Positions 1 to 9,028 of a stretch of 64,000 bases of DNA are shown here, piece after piece. A program made the translations under genes and the position numbers. The notes below the pieces were generated by a model. The model worked only from the letters and a program-made list of their open reading frames with translations. It did not search any database and was not told the DNA's origin. The stretch comes from Streptomyces iranensis (GTDB taxonomy: Bacteria; Actinomycetota; Actinomycetes; Streptomycetales; Streptomycetaceae): assembly GCF_017874715.1 (NCBI RefSeq), contig NZ_JAGGLR010000004.1, positions 186,001 through 250,000 of the forward strand, in the 5' to 3' direction. Each line of letters opens with the position of its first letter. Within the stretch, counting starts at the first letter, position 1.

Positions 1-11
1 GGAAAACGAAA

Positions 12-37
12 AGACCCCTCGCGGGTGCGAGAGGTCT
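12..37 (-). terminator. Candidate attenuator terminator
   Basis: An 11-bp stem with a four-base loop is followed, on the minus strand, by UUUU-CG-UUUU. The one non-Watson-Crick position (17 against 32) is a G-U wobble only in minus-strand RNA, so the hairpin is built to act leftward. It lies 52 bases after the stop of a short ORF with two isoleucine codons (89-124), the layout of a transcription attenuator. The gene it would control lies outside the window. Confidence 0.7.
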
Positions 38-61
38 GCGCGCGGGTCTGGGGCACGGTGG

Positions 62-88
62 CCGCCCCGTACCTGGTCGTACGGGCGG
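62..88 (-). promoter_or_regulatory. Hairpin directly after leader stop codon
   Basis: A 10-bp stem with one bulged G starts at the base next to the leader ORF stop (89-91). In attenuators a hairpin here pauses RNA polymerase or alternates with other helices. A second possible helix pairs 97-107 with 38-48 (10 of 11 bases) and would enclose this one. I could not find a segment that clearly competes with the terminator arm, so the switching mechanism is unresolved. Confidence 0.45.
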
Positions 89-124
89 TCACTGCGGACC
101 GGCGCGCCTGCTGCCAATAATCAT
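89..124 (-). CDS. Candidate isoleucine leader peptide, 11 aa
   Basis: A short ORF encodes MIIGSRRAGPQ. Codons 2 and 3 are both ATT, a rare isoleucine codon in high-GC streptomycetes, which suits a ribosome-stalling sensor of charged tRNA-Ile. It lies downstream of ilvE on the same strand and upstream of a leftward terminator. No strong Shine-Dalgarno precedes it, so it may be translated weakly or leaderless. By synteny the controlled gene could be a citramalate or isopropylmalate synthase, but that gene is not in view. The peptide is inferred from position and codon content only. Confidence 0.5.
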   Translation of the reverse strand: MIIGSRRAGPQ

Positions 125-198
125 GACGAACGAGAGCACGGGAGCAGTTTGGCACATTCCGCCCCCGCGCTCTCATCCGTCTCAGGATGCGAACTCTC

Positions 199-218
199 GG
201 CGTCAACGAGGTGACGCC
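199..218 (-). terminator. Weak hairpin after ilvE
   Basis: A 7-bp GGCGTCA stem with a six-base loop lies just past the ilvE stop at 225-227. There is no U tract. It may be a weak intrinsic terminator or processing hairpin. Confidence 0.3.
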
Positions 219-224
219 CGAAGG

Positions 225-1310
225 TCAGCCCAGGGGGTGCATCCAGCCATGCGGGTCCGGGGCGGCGCCGGTCTGGACGTCCAGCAGCGCCTTGCGCAGC
301 CGCATCGTCACCTCGCCCGGCTCACCGTCGGCCACCGTCCAGCTCGCCCGAGCGGACTTGACCGAGCCGACCGGGGTGATCACGGCCGCGGTACCGCAGG
401 CGAAGACCTCGGTGAGGGTCCCGTCGGCGTTGCCCTCGCGCCAGTCGTCGACGGAGATCCGGCCCTCGGTGACCTCGTAGCCGAGGTCGGCGGCGATCTC
501 CAGCAGCGAGGCGCGGGTGATCCCCGGCAGCAGCGAACCGGACAGCTCGGGGGTCACGATGCGGTCCCCGTACACGAAGTACAGGTTCATCCCGCCCATC
601 TCCTCGATCCAGCGGCGCTCGATCGCGTCCAGCCAGACCACCTGGTCACAGCCCTGCTCGGCGGCCTGCGCCTGGGCGACCAGGGAGGCCGCGTAGTTGC
701 CGCCCGTCTTGGCCGCGCCGGTGCCGCCGGGCGCGGCGCGGACATACTCCTCCGAGAGCCAGACCGAGACCGGCTGCACACCGCCGGGGAAGTAGGCCCC
801 GGCCGGGGAGGCGATCACCACGAAGAGGAACTCGTTGGCGGGCCGGACGCCGAGCCCGACCTCGGTGGCGAACATGAAGGGCCGCAGATACAGGGACTGC
901 TCCCCGTGGCCCGGCACCCACGCCTTGTCCTGGGTGACCAGCGCGTCACACGCCGCGACGAAGGTCTCGACGGGGAGCTCCGGCATGCCCATGCGGCGTG
1001 CGGAGGTCTGGAACCGCTCGGCGTTCTGGTCGGGGCGGAACGTGGCCACGGTGCCGTCGGGCCGGCGGTACGCCTTGAGCCCCTCGAAGATCGTCTGGGC
1101 GTAGTGCAGCGTCATGTTCGCCGGGTCGAGCGAGAGCGGGGCGTACGGCACGAGCTGGGCCTCGTGCCAGCCACGGCCCTCCGTCCACTTGACCGTCACC
1201 ATGTGATCGGTGAAGTGGCGGCCGAATCCGGGGTTGGCCAGGATCTTCTCCCGCTCGGCGGCTGGAAGGGGGTGGGAGGAGGGCTTGAGCTCGATCGTGG
1301 GCGTCGTCAT
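225..1310 (-). CDS. ilvE: Branched-chain amino acid aminotransferase
   Basis: A class IV PLP aminotransferase of 361 residues that makes the last step of leucine, isoleucine and valine synthesis by transferring the amino group from glutamate to the 2-oxo acids in the cytoplasm. The PLP lysine is K201 in [12 protein letters not shown]. Other family blocks are [16 protein letters not shown] near 67-82 and [15 protein letters not shown] near 141-155. The length fits the actinobacterial type. ATG at 1310 is chosen because the family N-terminus [10 protein letters not shown] begins there and a purine-rich AAGGTGAAGGA lies upstream. Thirty more in-frame codons exist upstream but do not look conserved. 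It is co-oriented with leuB 203 bp upstream. Confidence 0.96.
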   Translation of the reverse strand: MTTPTIELKPSSHPLPAAEREKILANPGFGRHFTDHMVTVKWTEGRGWHEAQLVPYAPLSLDPANMTLHYAQTIFEGLKAYRRPDGTVATFRPDQNAERFQTSARRMGMPELPVETFVAACDALVTQDKAWVPGHGEQSLYLRPFMFATEVGLGVRPANEFLFVVIASPAGAYFPGGVQPVSVWLSEEYVRAAPGGTGAAKTGGNYAASLVAQAQAAEQGCDQVVWLDAIERRWIEEMGGMNLYFVYGDRIVTPELSGSLLPGITRASLLEIAADLGYEVTEGRISVDDWREGNADGTLTEVFACGTAAVITPVGSVKSARASWTVADGEPGEVTMRLRKALLDVQTGAAPDPHGWMHPLG

Positions 1311-1405
1311 GGCAGGTAGTCCTTCACCTTGGGTTGTGGCGGACCGCGCTCGCACCATCCTGCCCGCAAGCGGTACTAGGACATCCAAGCTCTTCTTCAC
1401 ACAGC

Positions 1406-1438
1406 GGCCCCACCGCGGATTATCTCCTAGGTGAGGCC
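1406..1438 (-). terminator. Hairpin between leuB and ilvE
   Basis: A 9-bp stem with a 15-base loop lies between leuB and ilvE. Its one mismatch becomes a U-G wobble in minus-strand RNA, so it folds better in the leuB transcript. There is no U tract, so termination is uncertain. Confidence 0.35.
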
Positions 1439-1513
1439 GGGGAAGTGAGCGTTGTGCAACGCGCGGCCCAAGGTCGATGGTCGCACCCAGCCGCGCACTG
1501 GCACAGGCTGGGG

Positions 1514-2557
1514 TCAGCCGGATACTCGGGCGGCGAGCGCGTCGCCGATCTCGTCGGTGGTGCGCGGCGCGGCCGCGTCCCGCTCGGCGAGGTCCGAGGC
1601 GACGGCGGTCTCGATACGGGCCGCCTCGTCCCCGTAGCCGAGGTGCGACAGCAGCAGGGCCACCGACAGGACGGTCGCCGTCGGGTCGGCCTTGCCGGTG
1701 CCCGCGATGTCCGGCGCGGAGCCGTGGACCGGCTCGAACATCGACGGGAAGGCGCCGGAGGGGTTGATGTTTCCGCTCGCGGCGAGCCCGATGCCACCGG
1801 TGACGGCGGCGGCGAGGTCGGTGAGGATGTCACCGAAGAGGTTGTCGGTGACGATCACGTCGAACCGCTCCGGCTGGGTGACGAAGAAGATCGTCGCGGC
1901 GTCGACGTGCAGATAGTCGGTGGTGACCTCGGGGTACTCCTGGCCGACCCGGTCGAAGATGTTCTTCCACAGGTGGCCGGCGTGCACCAGGACGTTGTTC
2001 TTGTGCACGAGGGTCAGCTTCTTGCGCGGCCGGGAGTCGGCACGCTCGTAGGCGTCCCGGACCACGCGCTCGACCCCGTGGGCGGTGTTCAGGCTGACCT
2101 CGGTGGCGACCTCGTCCGGGGTGCCGGTGCGCATCGAACCGCCGTTGCCCACGTACGGGCCCTCGGTGCCCTCGCGGACGACCACGAAGTCGATGTCGGG
2201 GCGGCCGGCCAGCGGGGTCGGGGTGTTCGGGAAGAGCTTCGACGGACGCAGGTTGACGTAGTGGTCGAAGGCGAAGCGCAGCTTGAGCAGCAGCCCGCGC
2301 TCGAGCACGCCGGAGGGCACCGACGGGTCGCCGATCGCGCCGAGCAGGATCGCGTCGTGGTCCTTCAGCGACTCCAGCTCCGCGTCCGGCAGGGTGTCGC
2401 CGGTGGCGTGCCAGCGCTGGGCGCCGAGATCGTAACTCCGGGTCTCCAGCTTCACGTCCTGCGGAAGGGCGGCGGAGAGGACCTTCAGGCCCTGGGCCAC
2501 GACTTCCTGGCCGATACCGTCACCGGGGATCACTGCGAGGCGAATGCTGCGAGACAT
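1514..2557 (-). CDS. leuB: 3-isopropylmalate dehydrogenase
   Basis: A 347-residue NAD-dependent beta-decarboxylating dehydrogenase. It oxidises 3-isopropylmalate to 2-ketoisocaproate in leucine synthesis. The N-terminus has [10 protein letters not shown], the middle has [14 protein letters not shown], and the metal-binding block [20 protein letters not shown] follows. The C-terminal [21 protein letters not shown] is the usual substrate and NAD block. The shorter actinobacterial LeuB form matches this length. ATG at 2557 begins [14 protein letters not shown]. The gene is divergent from the secreted phosphoesterase at 2686 and precedes ilvE. Confidence 0.97.
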   Translation of the reverse strand: MSRSIRLAVIPGDGIGQEVVAQGLKVLSAALPQDVKLETRSYDLGAQRWHATGDTLPDAELESLKDHDAILLGAIGDPSVPSGVLERGLLLKLRFAFDHYVNLRPSKLFPNTPTPLAGRPDIDFVVVREGTEGPYVGNGGSMRTGTPDEVATEVSLNTAHGVERVVRDAYERADSRPRKKLTLVHKNNVLVHAGHLWKNIFDRVGQEYPEVTTDYLHVDAATIFFVTQPERFDVIVTDNLFGDILTDLAAAVTGGIGLAASGNINPSGAFPSMFEPVHGSAPDIAGTGKADPTATVLSVALLLSHLGYGDEAARIETAVASDLAERDAAAPRTTDEIGDALAARVSG

Positions 2558-2685
2558 ACCGGGACCCTACCGCTCGTCCCATGGATTGACATAGGCGTTC
2601 CAGCATTCGGACGGCCGCCCAGCGGCAATCACCCGTTCACCCCCTGTATGGTGCGCCGTTGACCGCTCGGGGGACATTCCGGTCC

Positions 2686-4269
2686 ATGGATACACCACGG
2701 TTCGGCGTACCGGAACGGCTCGCCCAGCGGATGACCATGGCGGAGCAGCACGAGTATCTGCGGGCCCGGCTCTCCCGCCGCCGGGTGCTGCGCGGGGGCG
2801 CCGCCACGGCGGGCACGGTCGCGGGCGCGGGGCTGCTGGGCGGGGCGGCGTGCGCGGCCGGGACCAGGCCGGCGCCGGCCGCGAGCCCGAAGCCGGGGGC
2901 CGCCACGGTGGACGGCACGCTGGTCGCCCCGTTCGGCCGCCATCTGGCCTTCGGCGCCGATCCGCGGACGCAAATGCGGATCTCCTGGCAGGTCCCGTTC
3001 GCGGTGCGGAAGCCGTATGTGCGGATCGGCACCAGCCCGTTGGAGCTCACCCGCAAGGTCGAGGCCGAGGTGCGCCATCTGCACACCCCGTCGCTGAGCG
3101 CCAAGCTGCCCGCGGTCGACCAGTTCCATCTGCACGCCGCGGTGGACGACCTGCGCCCCGGGGTCACCTACTACTACGGCGTCGGGCATGCGGACCGCGA
3201 TCCGGCCGTGCCGCGTCACTTCGCGTCCGTGGGCACCTTCCGCACCGCGCCGGACCGGCCCGGGAAGTTCGTCTTCACCGCCTTCGGGGACCAGGGGGTG
3301 AGCTATGACGCGCTCGCCAACGATCAGTTGATCCTCGGCCAGAACCCGTCGTTCCATCTGCACGCCGGAGATCTGTGCTACGCGGACACCACCGGCCACG
3401 GAGAGAAGTCCGACCTCTATGACGCCCGGGTCTGGGACTCCTTCCTCGCCCAGACCGACTCGGTCGCGGCGAGCGTGCCGTGGATGGTGACCACCGGCAA
3501 CCACGACATGGAGGCGTGGTACTCCCCCGACGGCTACGGCGGCCAGCTGGCCCGCTGGTCACTGCCCGAGAACGGCCCGGACCCGCGCAAGGCGCCCGGG
3601 GTCTATTCGTTCGTCTACGGGAACGTGGGCGTGGTCGCCCTGGACGCCAATGACGTGTCGTACGAGATGCCGGCCAACAAGGGGTACACGGACGGGGCGC
3701 AGACCCGCTGGCTGGACCGCGAGCTGGGGCGGCTGCGCAAGCGGCCCGGCATCGACTTCCTGGTGGTCTTCTTCCACCACTGCGCCTACTCCACCACCAG
3801 CGCCCACGCCTCGGACGGCGGGGTGCGCGACGCGTGGGTGCCGCTGTTCGACAAGCACCAGGTGGACCTGGTCATCAACGGCCACAACCACGTCTACGAG
3901 CGGACCGACGCGCTCCGGGGCGGCAAGGTCGCCCGCCGGGTCCCGGTGGAGGGGAGCGCCGACGCGGTGCGCGACGGGATCGTCTACGTGACAGCGGGCG
4001 GGGCGGGCGCGAAGCTCTACGAGTTCCCGGTGCCCGACAGCTACGAGGGGCACGTCAACCACCTCGACGAGGTGAAGACCTACCACTGGACCGAGGACGG
4101 CGAGAAGAACCGGGACAGCGCGGACTGGTCCCGGGTCCGCTACACCGGCTTCTCGTTCCTCGCGGTGGAGGTGGAGCCGGGCCCCCGCCCCAGGCTCACC
4201 GTCACGGCCCTGGCGGAGTCGGGCGAGCGGGTGGACCGCTTCGAGGTGACCCGGCCCCGGCGTCAGTGA
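2686..4269 (+). CDS. Tat-exported purple acid phosphatase-like metallophosphoesterase
   Basis: A 527-residue exported phosphoesterase. The N-terminus carries a twin-arginine signal, SRRRVLRGG at about residues 30-38, then an alanine/glycine-rich hydrophobic stretch with a cysteine near 56. An Fn3-like domain typical of purple acid phosphatases follows, then the metallophosphoesterase domain with GDQG, HAGDLCYAD, TTGNHDMEAW, FFHHCAY and INGHNHVYERT, which supply the Asp, Asn and His ligands of the dinuclear metal site. The substrate is unknown; phosphomonoester or phosphodiester scavenging outside the membrane is likely. ATG at 2686 was preferred over TTG at 2659 because MDTPRFGVPERL looks like the conserved start and GGGGGA precedes it. 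Its stop overlaps the convergent small gene by 7 bases. Confidence 0.88.
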   Translation: MDTPRFGVPERLAQRMTMAEQHEYLRARLSRRRVLRGGAATAGTVAGAGLLGGAACAAGTRPAPAASPKPGAATVDGTLVAPFGRHLAFGADPRTQMRISWQVPFAVRKPYVRIGTSPLELTRKVEAEVRHLHTPSLSAKLPAVDQFHLHAAVDDLRPGVTYYYGVGHADRDPAVPRHFASVGTFRTAPDRPGKFVFTAFGDQGVSYDALANDQLILGQNPSFHLHAGDLCYADTTGHGEKSDLYDARVWDSFLAQTDSVAASVPWMVTTGNHDMEAWYSPDGYGGQLARWSLPENGPDPRKAPGVYSFVYGNVGVVALDANDVSYEMPANKGYTDGAQTRWLDRELGRLRKRPGIDFLVVFFHHCAYSTTSAHASDGGVRDAWVPLFDKHQVDLVINGHNHVYERTDALRGGKVARRVPVEGSADAVRDGIVYVTAGGAGAKLYEFPVPDSYEGHVNHLDEVKTYHWTEDGEKNRDSADWSRVRYTGFSFLAVEVEPGPRPRLTVTALAESGERVDRFEVTRPRRQ

Positions 4270-4385
4270 CCGGTGGCGCCGCCGTTGTCCCGGCGGTCGA
4301 GGGCGCGCTGGAGCGCGGCGGCCGCCTTCTTGCGGTCGGTGTTGTCGGTCTTGCGGCGGATCCTGCGGACAGTCGTCTCGGCCAT
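4263..4385 (-). CDS. Small basic conserved protein, 40 aa
   Basis: A 40-residue ORF starting MAETTVRRIRRKTDNTDRKK. ATG at 4385 has a strong AGAGGAGA ribosome site. The protein is basic with a charged helix (KKAAAALQRALDRRD) and no membrane segment. Similar very short basic proteins are common in streptomycetes, and I do not know a function. It converges on the phosphoesterase, overlapping its end by 7 bases. The long upstream region holds a palindrome at 4590-4607 that could control it. Confidence 0.65.
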   Translation of the reverse strand: MAETTVRRIRRKTDNTDRKKAAAALQRALDRRDNGGATGH

Positions 4386-4589
4386 GATCACATCTCCTCT
4401 GCTGAACCCCGGTGAACGCCCGGGAGGAAGGAAAGCTCCCCGAGAAGGTGGCTGCCGGAAGGGGCGGGGGCCTGGGTGCGGCAGGGGTCGCCTGCGCGAT
4501 GTGCACCGGCCGCGGCCGCCATCGCTGGATACAGCGAGACGTTCGGCTTCCACAAAAGTAAGGCAGCGGAGCGTCAGTGTCTGCACAAT

Positions 4590-4607
4590 TAGTCGGACGT
4601 CCTACTA
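4590..4607. promoter_or_regulatory. Operator-like palindrome TAGTCGGACGTCCTACTA
   Basis: An 18-bp near-perfect inverted repeat centred on GGACGTCC, with one symmetric mismatch pair. It sits about 205 bases upstream of the small gene at 4385 in a locally AT-richer segment. The shape fits a dimeric repressor site. I cannot assign it to a known regulator. Confidence 0.45.
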
Positions 4608-4854
4608 TCTGAGACGCGAACAGCGTGATATCGGCCACTGACCCAGGGTGATCATCCACCGGCGCCGCGCCGATGGCCGAGGCCGACCCCCGTCCGACCT
4701 CGACCAACGGCGGTCGATCGCAAGTCCGTGGGCGATCCCGCGCCTGGTTACCCACGTAAACTGCGGTAAATAGTGCCTACTTGACTGCTTGACGCTAGCA
4801 CCGCCGCGTATCGGGCGTCCACAGATTTCCCCCGACGCGCCCCCGTACAGCACC

Positions 4855-4890
4855 GCGCCCCCGGACCACTTCAGTGCGGTCCGGGGGCGC
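4855..4890 (-). terminator. Proline catabolic operon terminator
   Basis: Perfect 13-bp arms (GCGCCCCCGGACC and its complement) around a 10-base loop, 20 bases past the pruA stop. There is no U tract, as is usual for streptomycete terminators. Confidence 0.75.
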
Positions 4891-4909
4891 GGGTCGCCGG
4901 GCCCGAGGG

Positions 4910-6541
4910 TCAGCCCATGTGCGGGTAGCGGTAGTCGGTCGGCGGGACCAGGGTCTCCTTGATCGAGCGGGTGGAGGTCCAGCGCATCAGGTTCTGCTTG
5001 GCGCCCGCCTTGTCGTTGGTGCCGGACGCGCGGCCGCCGCCGAAGGGCTGCTGGCCGACGACGGCACCGGTCGGCTTGTCGTTGATGTAGAAGTTGCCGG
5101 CCGCGAAGCGCAGCGCCTCACAGGCGGCGGCCGCCGCCGCGCGGTCCTGGGCGATGACGGCGCCGGTCAGCCCGTACGGGGCGGCCGACTCCATCTGCTT
5201 CAGCATCGCGTCGTACTCCTCGTCCTCGTAGACGTGCACCCCGAGGATCGGGCCGAAGTACTCGTCCTTGAAGATCTCGTTCCCCGGGTCGGTGGAGACC
5301 AGCACGGTCGGGCGGACGAACCAGCCCTCGCTGTCGTCGTAGGAGCCGCCCGCGACGACCTCGATCGTCGGGTCGGACTTCGCCCGGTCGATCGCCGCCT
5401 TGTTCTTGGCGAAGGCGCGCTCGTCGATGACCGCTCCCATGAAGTTGTCGAGGTCGGCCACATCGCCCATGGTCAGCCCGTTGACCTCGGTGGCGAACTC
5501 CTCCTTGAGGCCGTTCTCCCACAGGGAGCGCGGCACATAGGCGCGGGAGGCCGCGGAGCACTTCTGGCCCTGGAACTCGAAGGCGCCGCGGGTCATCGCC
5601 GTCTTGAGCACCGCCGGGTCGGCGGAGGGGTGGGCGACGATGAAGTCCTTGCCGCCGGTCTCACCGACCAGCCGCGGATAGGTCTTGTAGTTCTCGATGT
5701 TGTTGCCGACCGTCTTCCACAGGTACTGGAAGGTACGGGTCGAACCGGTGAAGTGGATGCCCGCGAGGTCCGGGTGGGCCAGCGCCACCTCGGAGACCTC
5801 CTTGCCGTCGCCCGTGACCAGGTTGATCACGCCCTTGGGCAGCCCGGCCTCCTCCAGCACCTCCATGAGCAGCACGGCGGCGTGCGTCTGGGTCGGGGAC
5901 GGCTTCCAGACCACCACGTTGCCCATCAGGGCGGGGGCGGTCGGGAGGTTGCCCGCGATGGCGGAGAAGTTGAAGGGGGTGATCGCGTAGACGAACCCCT
6001 CCAGCGGCCGGTGGTCGGTGCGGTTCCAGACCCCGGGCGAGTTGGTCACCGGCTGCTCGGCCAGGATCTGGCGGGCGAAGTGGACGTTGAAGCGCCAGAA
6101 GTCGATCAGCTCACAGGGGGTGTCGATCTCCGCCTGCTGCGCGGTCTTCGACTGGCCCAGCATGGTGGACGCGGCGAGCGTCTCCCGCCAGGGGCCGGAG
6201 AGCAGATCGGCGGCCTTGAGGATGACCGCGGCGCGGTCGTCGAAGCTGAGCGCGCGCCACGCCGGGGCCGCGGCCAGGGCGGCGTCGATCGCGTCCTGCG
6301 CGTCCCGCTGGGTGGCGTTGCCGTAGGTGCCCAGGCGGGCGGAGTGCTTGTGCGGCTGGACGACGTCGAAGCGCTCCCCCGCTCCCATCCGCTTCTGGCC
6401 GCCGATGGTCATCGGCAGGTCGATGGGGTTCTCGCCGAGCTCCTTGAGCTTGGTCTCGAGGCGGGCGCGCTCCGGGGTACCGGGGGCGTAGGTGTGCACC
6501 GGCTCGTTCACCGGCACGGGGACCTGGGTGACGGCGTCCAT
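4910..6541 (-). CDS. pruA: 1-pyrroline-5-carboxylate dehydrogenase
   Basis: A 543-residue aldehyde dehydrogenase that oxidises pyrroline-5-carboxylate/glutamate semialdehyde to glutamate with NAD, the second step of proline degradation. The catalytic cysteine is C328 in FEFQGQKCSAASRAYVP and the general-base glutamate is E294 in LVGETGGKDF. The N-terminal region (GTYGNATQRDAQDAIDAAL) and the C-terminal NFYINDKPTGAVVGQQPFGG match the stand-alone P5CDH family. ATG at 6541 is preceded by GGAGACAACGGCC. It follows proline dehydrogenase by 68 bases, so the two are probably one transcript ending at 4855-4890. Confidence 0.96.
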   Translation of the reverse strand: MDAVTQVPVPVNEPVHTYAPGTPERARLETKLKELGENPIDLPMTIGGQKRMGAGERFDVVQPHKHSARLGTYGNATQRDAQDAIDAALAAAPAWRALSFDDRAAVILKAADLLSGPWRETLAASTMLGQSKTAQQAEIDTPCELIDFWRFNVHFARQILAEQPVTNSPGVWNRTDHRPLEGFVYAITPFNFSAIAGNLPTAPALMGNVVVWKPSPTQTHAAVLLMEVLEEAGLPKGVINLVTGDGKEVSEVALAHPDLAGIHFTGSTRTFQYLWKTVGNNIENYKTYPRLVGETGGKDFIVAHPSADPAVLKTAMTRGAFEFQGQKCSAASRAYVPRSLWENGLKEEFATEVNGLTMGDVADLDNFMGAVIDERAFAKNKAAIDRAKSDPTIEVVAGGSYDDSEGWFVRPTVLVSTDPGNEIFKDEYFGPILGVHVYEDEEYDAMLKQMESAAPYGLTGAVIAQDRAAAAAACEALRFAAGNFYINDKPTGAVVGQQPFGGGRASGTNDKAGAKQNLMRWTSTRSIKETLVPPTDYRYPHMG

Positions 6542-6609
6542 GATGGCCGTTGTCTCCTTCGATCGTCGGGGGCGTCGGGGGGTTACGAGGTCTGCGATCC
6601 CGGGAGCGG

Positions 6610-7536
6610 TCAGCGTCGGCCGACCAGCGAACGCAGGAAGAATGTGAGGTTGGCGGGACGCTCCGCGAGGCGGCGCATGAAGTACCCATACCAGTCTGTG
6701 CCATACGGGACGTAAACCCGCATACGGTGACCTTCCGCCACCAGCCGCTCCTGCTCGGCCACGCGGATCCCGTACAGCATCTGGAACTCGTACTCGTCCA
6801 GCTTGCGCCCGAGGCGGTGTGCCAGATCCTGGGCGATGGCGACCATACGCGGATCGTGCGAGCCGATCATGGGGTAGCCGTCACCGGCCATCAGGATCTT
6901 CAGACAGCGCACGTATGCACGGTCCACCTCGCGCTTGTCCTGGTGGGCGACGCTCGCCGGCTCGTTGTACGCGCCCTTCACCAGCCGCACCCGGGAGCCT
7001 TCCCCGGCCAGCGCCCGGCAGTCGTCCTCGGTCCGGAAGAGATAGGACTGGAGGACCGCGCCGGTCTGCGGGAAGCGGGTGCGCAGCTCGCCGAGGATGG
7101 CGAGGGTGGAGTCCACCGTGGTGTGGTCCTCCATGTCGAGGGTGACGGTCGTGCCCGCCGCCGCGGCGGCCTCGACGACCGGGGTCACATTGGCCAGCGC
7201 CAGATCGTGGCCCCCGGGCAGCGCCTGGCCGAAGGCGGAGAGCTTCACGGACATCTCCGCGCGCCCGGCGAGCCCCTCGGCGGCCAGCGCCTCGGTCAGC
7301 GCCAGATAGGCGTCACGGCTGCGCAGCGCCTCGGACCGGTCGGTCACGTCCTCGCCCAGATGGTCCAGGGTGACGTCCAGGCCGCGGGCGGTCAGCGACC
7401 GCACCGCCCCCAGGGACTCGGCCAGCCGTTCCCCGGCGACGAAGCGGTCCACCATCGGGCGGGTGACCGGCGCGGCCGAGACGATACGGCGGATGGCGGC
7501 ACTGCGCGAAGCGGCGAGCAGCACGGGTCCCAGCAC
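6610..7536 (-). CDS. pruB: Proline dehydrogenase
   Basis: A 308-residue FAD-dependent TIM-barrel enzyme that oxidises proline to pyrroline-5-carboxylate and passes electrons to quinone. Recognisable blocks are TLDMEDHTTVDSTL, the FAD-contacting RLVKGAYNEPASVAHQDK and the C-terminal RVYVPYGTDWYGYFMRRLAERPAN. The length matches the monofunctional proline dehydrogenases of actinobacteria rather than the giant PutA fusion. ATG at 7536 starts MLGPVLLAASRS. The upstream 164-bp gap is shared with a divergent PucR-type regulator, which is the likely proline sensor for this operon. Confidence 0.96.
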   Translation of the reverse strand: MLGPVLLAASRSAAIRRIVSAAPVTRPMVDRFVAGERLAESLGAVRSLTARGLDVTLDHLGEDVTDRSEALRSRDAYLALTEALAAEGLAGRAEMSVKLSAFGQALPGGHDLALANVTPVVEAAAAAGTTVTLDMEDHTTVDSTLAILGELRTRFPQTGAVLQSYLFRTEDDCRALAGEGSRVRLVKGAYNEPASVAHQDKREVDRAYVRCLKILMAGDGYPMIGSHDPRMVAIAQDLAHRLGRKLDEYEFQMLYGIRVAEQERLVAEGHRMRVYVPYGTDWYGYFMRRLAERPANLTFFLRSLVGRR

Positions 7537-7700
7537 GGGGCACCTCCACGATGACGGCCGATGAACGGCAACGGCAACTCACCGTGAAACTTAAGGATGG
7601 CGCGGATTCCGGACCATCGACAGCTGTCACGCATCCGTGGCCGGGATCTCAGACATCTGTATGAGAATGTGGGAGGCGAAAGCGGGAAGAGGCGGGACCC

Positions 7701-8966
7701 ATGCGCGACGACTACCAGCAGCTGGTGGACGAGATCACGGCGGTGCTCCGGGCACCCGCGACCCTGGAGAACCGCGATTTCGCACTGATCGCCTTCGGTG
7801 CCCAGGACAGCGAAGACAGCGATGACACGGCGGAGCCCGCGCTGGACCCGGTCCGCACCCGCTCGATCCTCCAGCGCCGCTCGACGGCGGCGGTGCGGGC
7901 CTGGTTCGAGGCATTCGGGATCGCCCGAGCGCAGGCTCCGCTGCGGATTCCGCCCGACCCGGCGGCCGGGGTGTTCATGGGCCGCATCTGTCTGCCCGTC
8001 CGGCACCGCGGGGTGGTGCACGGCTATGTCTGGCTGCTGGACGACGGCCATCTCGCCGATCTGGAGCTGGGCGGCCCGGCGGGCGCTCGGGACCCACGGC
8101 TGGTCCGCGCGATGGAGACCGCGGACCGCATCGGGGCGCTGCTGGCGACCGAGGCGCGGGCCGGGGAGGAGCTCGGCGAGCTGCTGCGCGATGCGCTGAC
8201 CGGACCGCCGGCCGGGCGGGACGCCGCCCGCTCCGGACTGCGGACCGCGCTGCGCGGAGCGGCCGACGGGCCGCTGGCGCTGGTGGCGGTGGTGCCGTGG
8301 ACACCGGGGACCGGCGAGGACGCGGACCACCCGGGCCTCCCCCATCTGCCGGGCATCGTGGCCGCGTGCGCGCTGCTGGGGGACGCGGCGGCCGGGGCGG
8401 CGGGGGCGCCCGGAGCGGGGCTGGCGGCGCTGGTCCGGCTGCGCGCGGCCTCCGCCCTGGACCCGGCCCGCGCGACGGCCGAGCAGCTGTTGCGCTCGCC
8501 CCGGGCCACGGCGGGTGGCAGGGGCCCGCGGAGACCGGCACCCAGGGCCGCCGCCGGGGTCAGCGCTCCCCGGCGCGGGCTGGAGGATCTGCCCGCCGCC
8601 TGGCAGGAGGCGCTGGCCGCCGCGCGGGCGGCGCACGCCGACACCCATCTGGGCCCGGTCGCGGAGTGGTCCGCCATCGGCCCGTACCGACTGCTGGCCG
8701 CGCTGCCCGCGCTGCCGCCCGACGCCGCCGTACGGCCGCTGCTGGAGCCCGCGCACGCCGAGCTCGCCCGCACCGCCGAGACCTTCCTGGACTGCGCGGG
8801 ACAGGCCGGGCGCACCGCCCAGCGGCTGGGCATCCACCGGCAGACGCTGTACTACCGGCTCTCGCGGGTGCGGCAGCTGACCGGTCTCGACCTGGACGCG
8901 GGCGAGGACCGGCTGCTGCTCCATATGACGCTGAAGGCCGCGCGTCTCGGGCCGCCGGGGCGCTGA
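7701..8966 (+). CDS. PucR-type regulator of proline catabolism
   Basis: A 421-residue regulator. The C-terminal helix-turn-helix of the PucR/CdaR type lies at about 350-410: AETFLDCAGQAGRTAQRLGI followed by HRQTLYYRLSRVRQLTGLDL. The N-terminal two-thirds are a poorly conserved sensory region, with an alanine/glycine/proline-rich linker near 220-290. Such proteins often activate the adjacent catabolic operon when bound to the substrate. It is divergent from pruB-pruA, so control of proline degradation is the natural inference. ATG at 7701 has AGAGGCGGGA upstream. Confidence 0.85.
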   Translation: MRDDYQQLVDEITAVLRAPATLENRDFALIAFGAQDSEDSDDTAEPALDPVRTRSILQRRSTAAVRAWFEAFGIARAQAPLRIPPDPAAGVFMGRICLPVRHRGVVHGYVWLLDDGHLADLELGGPAGARDPRLVRAMETADRIGALLATEARAGEELGELLRDALTGPPAGRDAARSGLRTALRGAADGPLALVAVVPWTPGTGEDADHPGLPHLPGIVAACALLGDAAAGAAGAPGAGLAALVRLRAASALDPARATAEQLLRSPRATAGGRGPRRPAPRAAAGVSAPRRGLEDLPAAWQEALAAARAAHADTHLGPVAEWSAIGPYRLLAALPALPPDAAVRPLLEPAHAELARTAETFLDCAGQAGRTAQRLGIHRQTLYYRLSRVRQLTGLDLDAGEDRLLLHMTLKAARLGPPGR

Positions 8967-9028
8967 GCCGAGCCCCTGAACCCTTGCGCCCTTGAGCCCT
9001 TGCGCCCCTGAGCCCTTGCGCCCCGAGG

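Larger units (their letters stand above)
4386..4909. other. Gene-poor 520-bp interval
   Basis: No convincing protein gene. It contains an 18-bp palindrome at 4590-4607 and the strong terminator of the proline operon at 4855-4890. The stretch 4540-4630 is clearly less GC-rich than the surroundings, as expected for a promoter region, and probably drives the small gene at 4263-4385. Nothing else recognisable was found. Confidence 0.5.

Noticed and set aside
12..124. T-box leader at the left edge
   Set aside because: No T-box sequence or specifier-loop architecture is visible; the short ORF-terminator layout fits peptide attenuation better.
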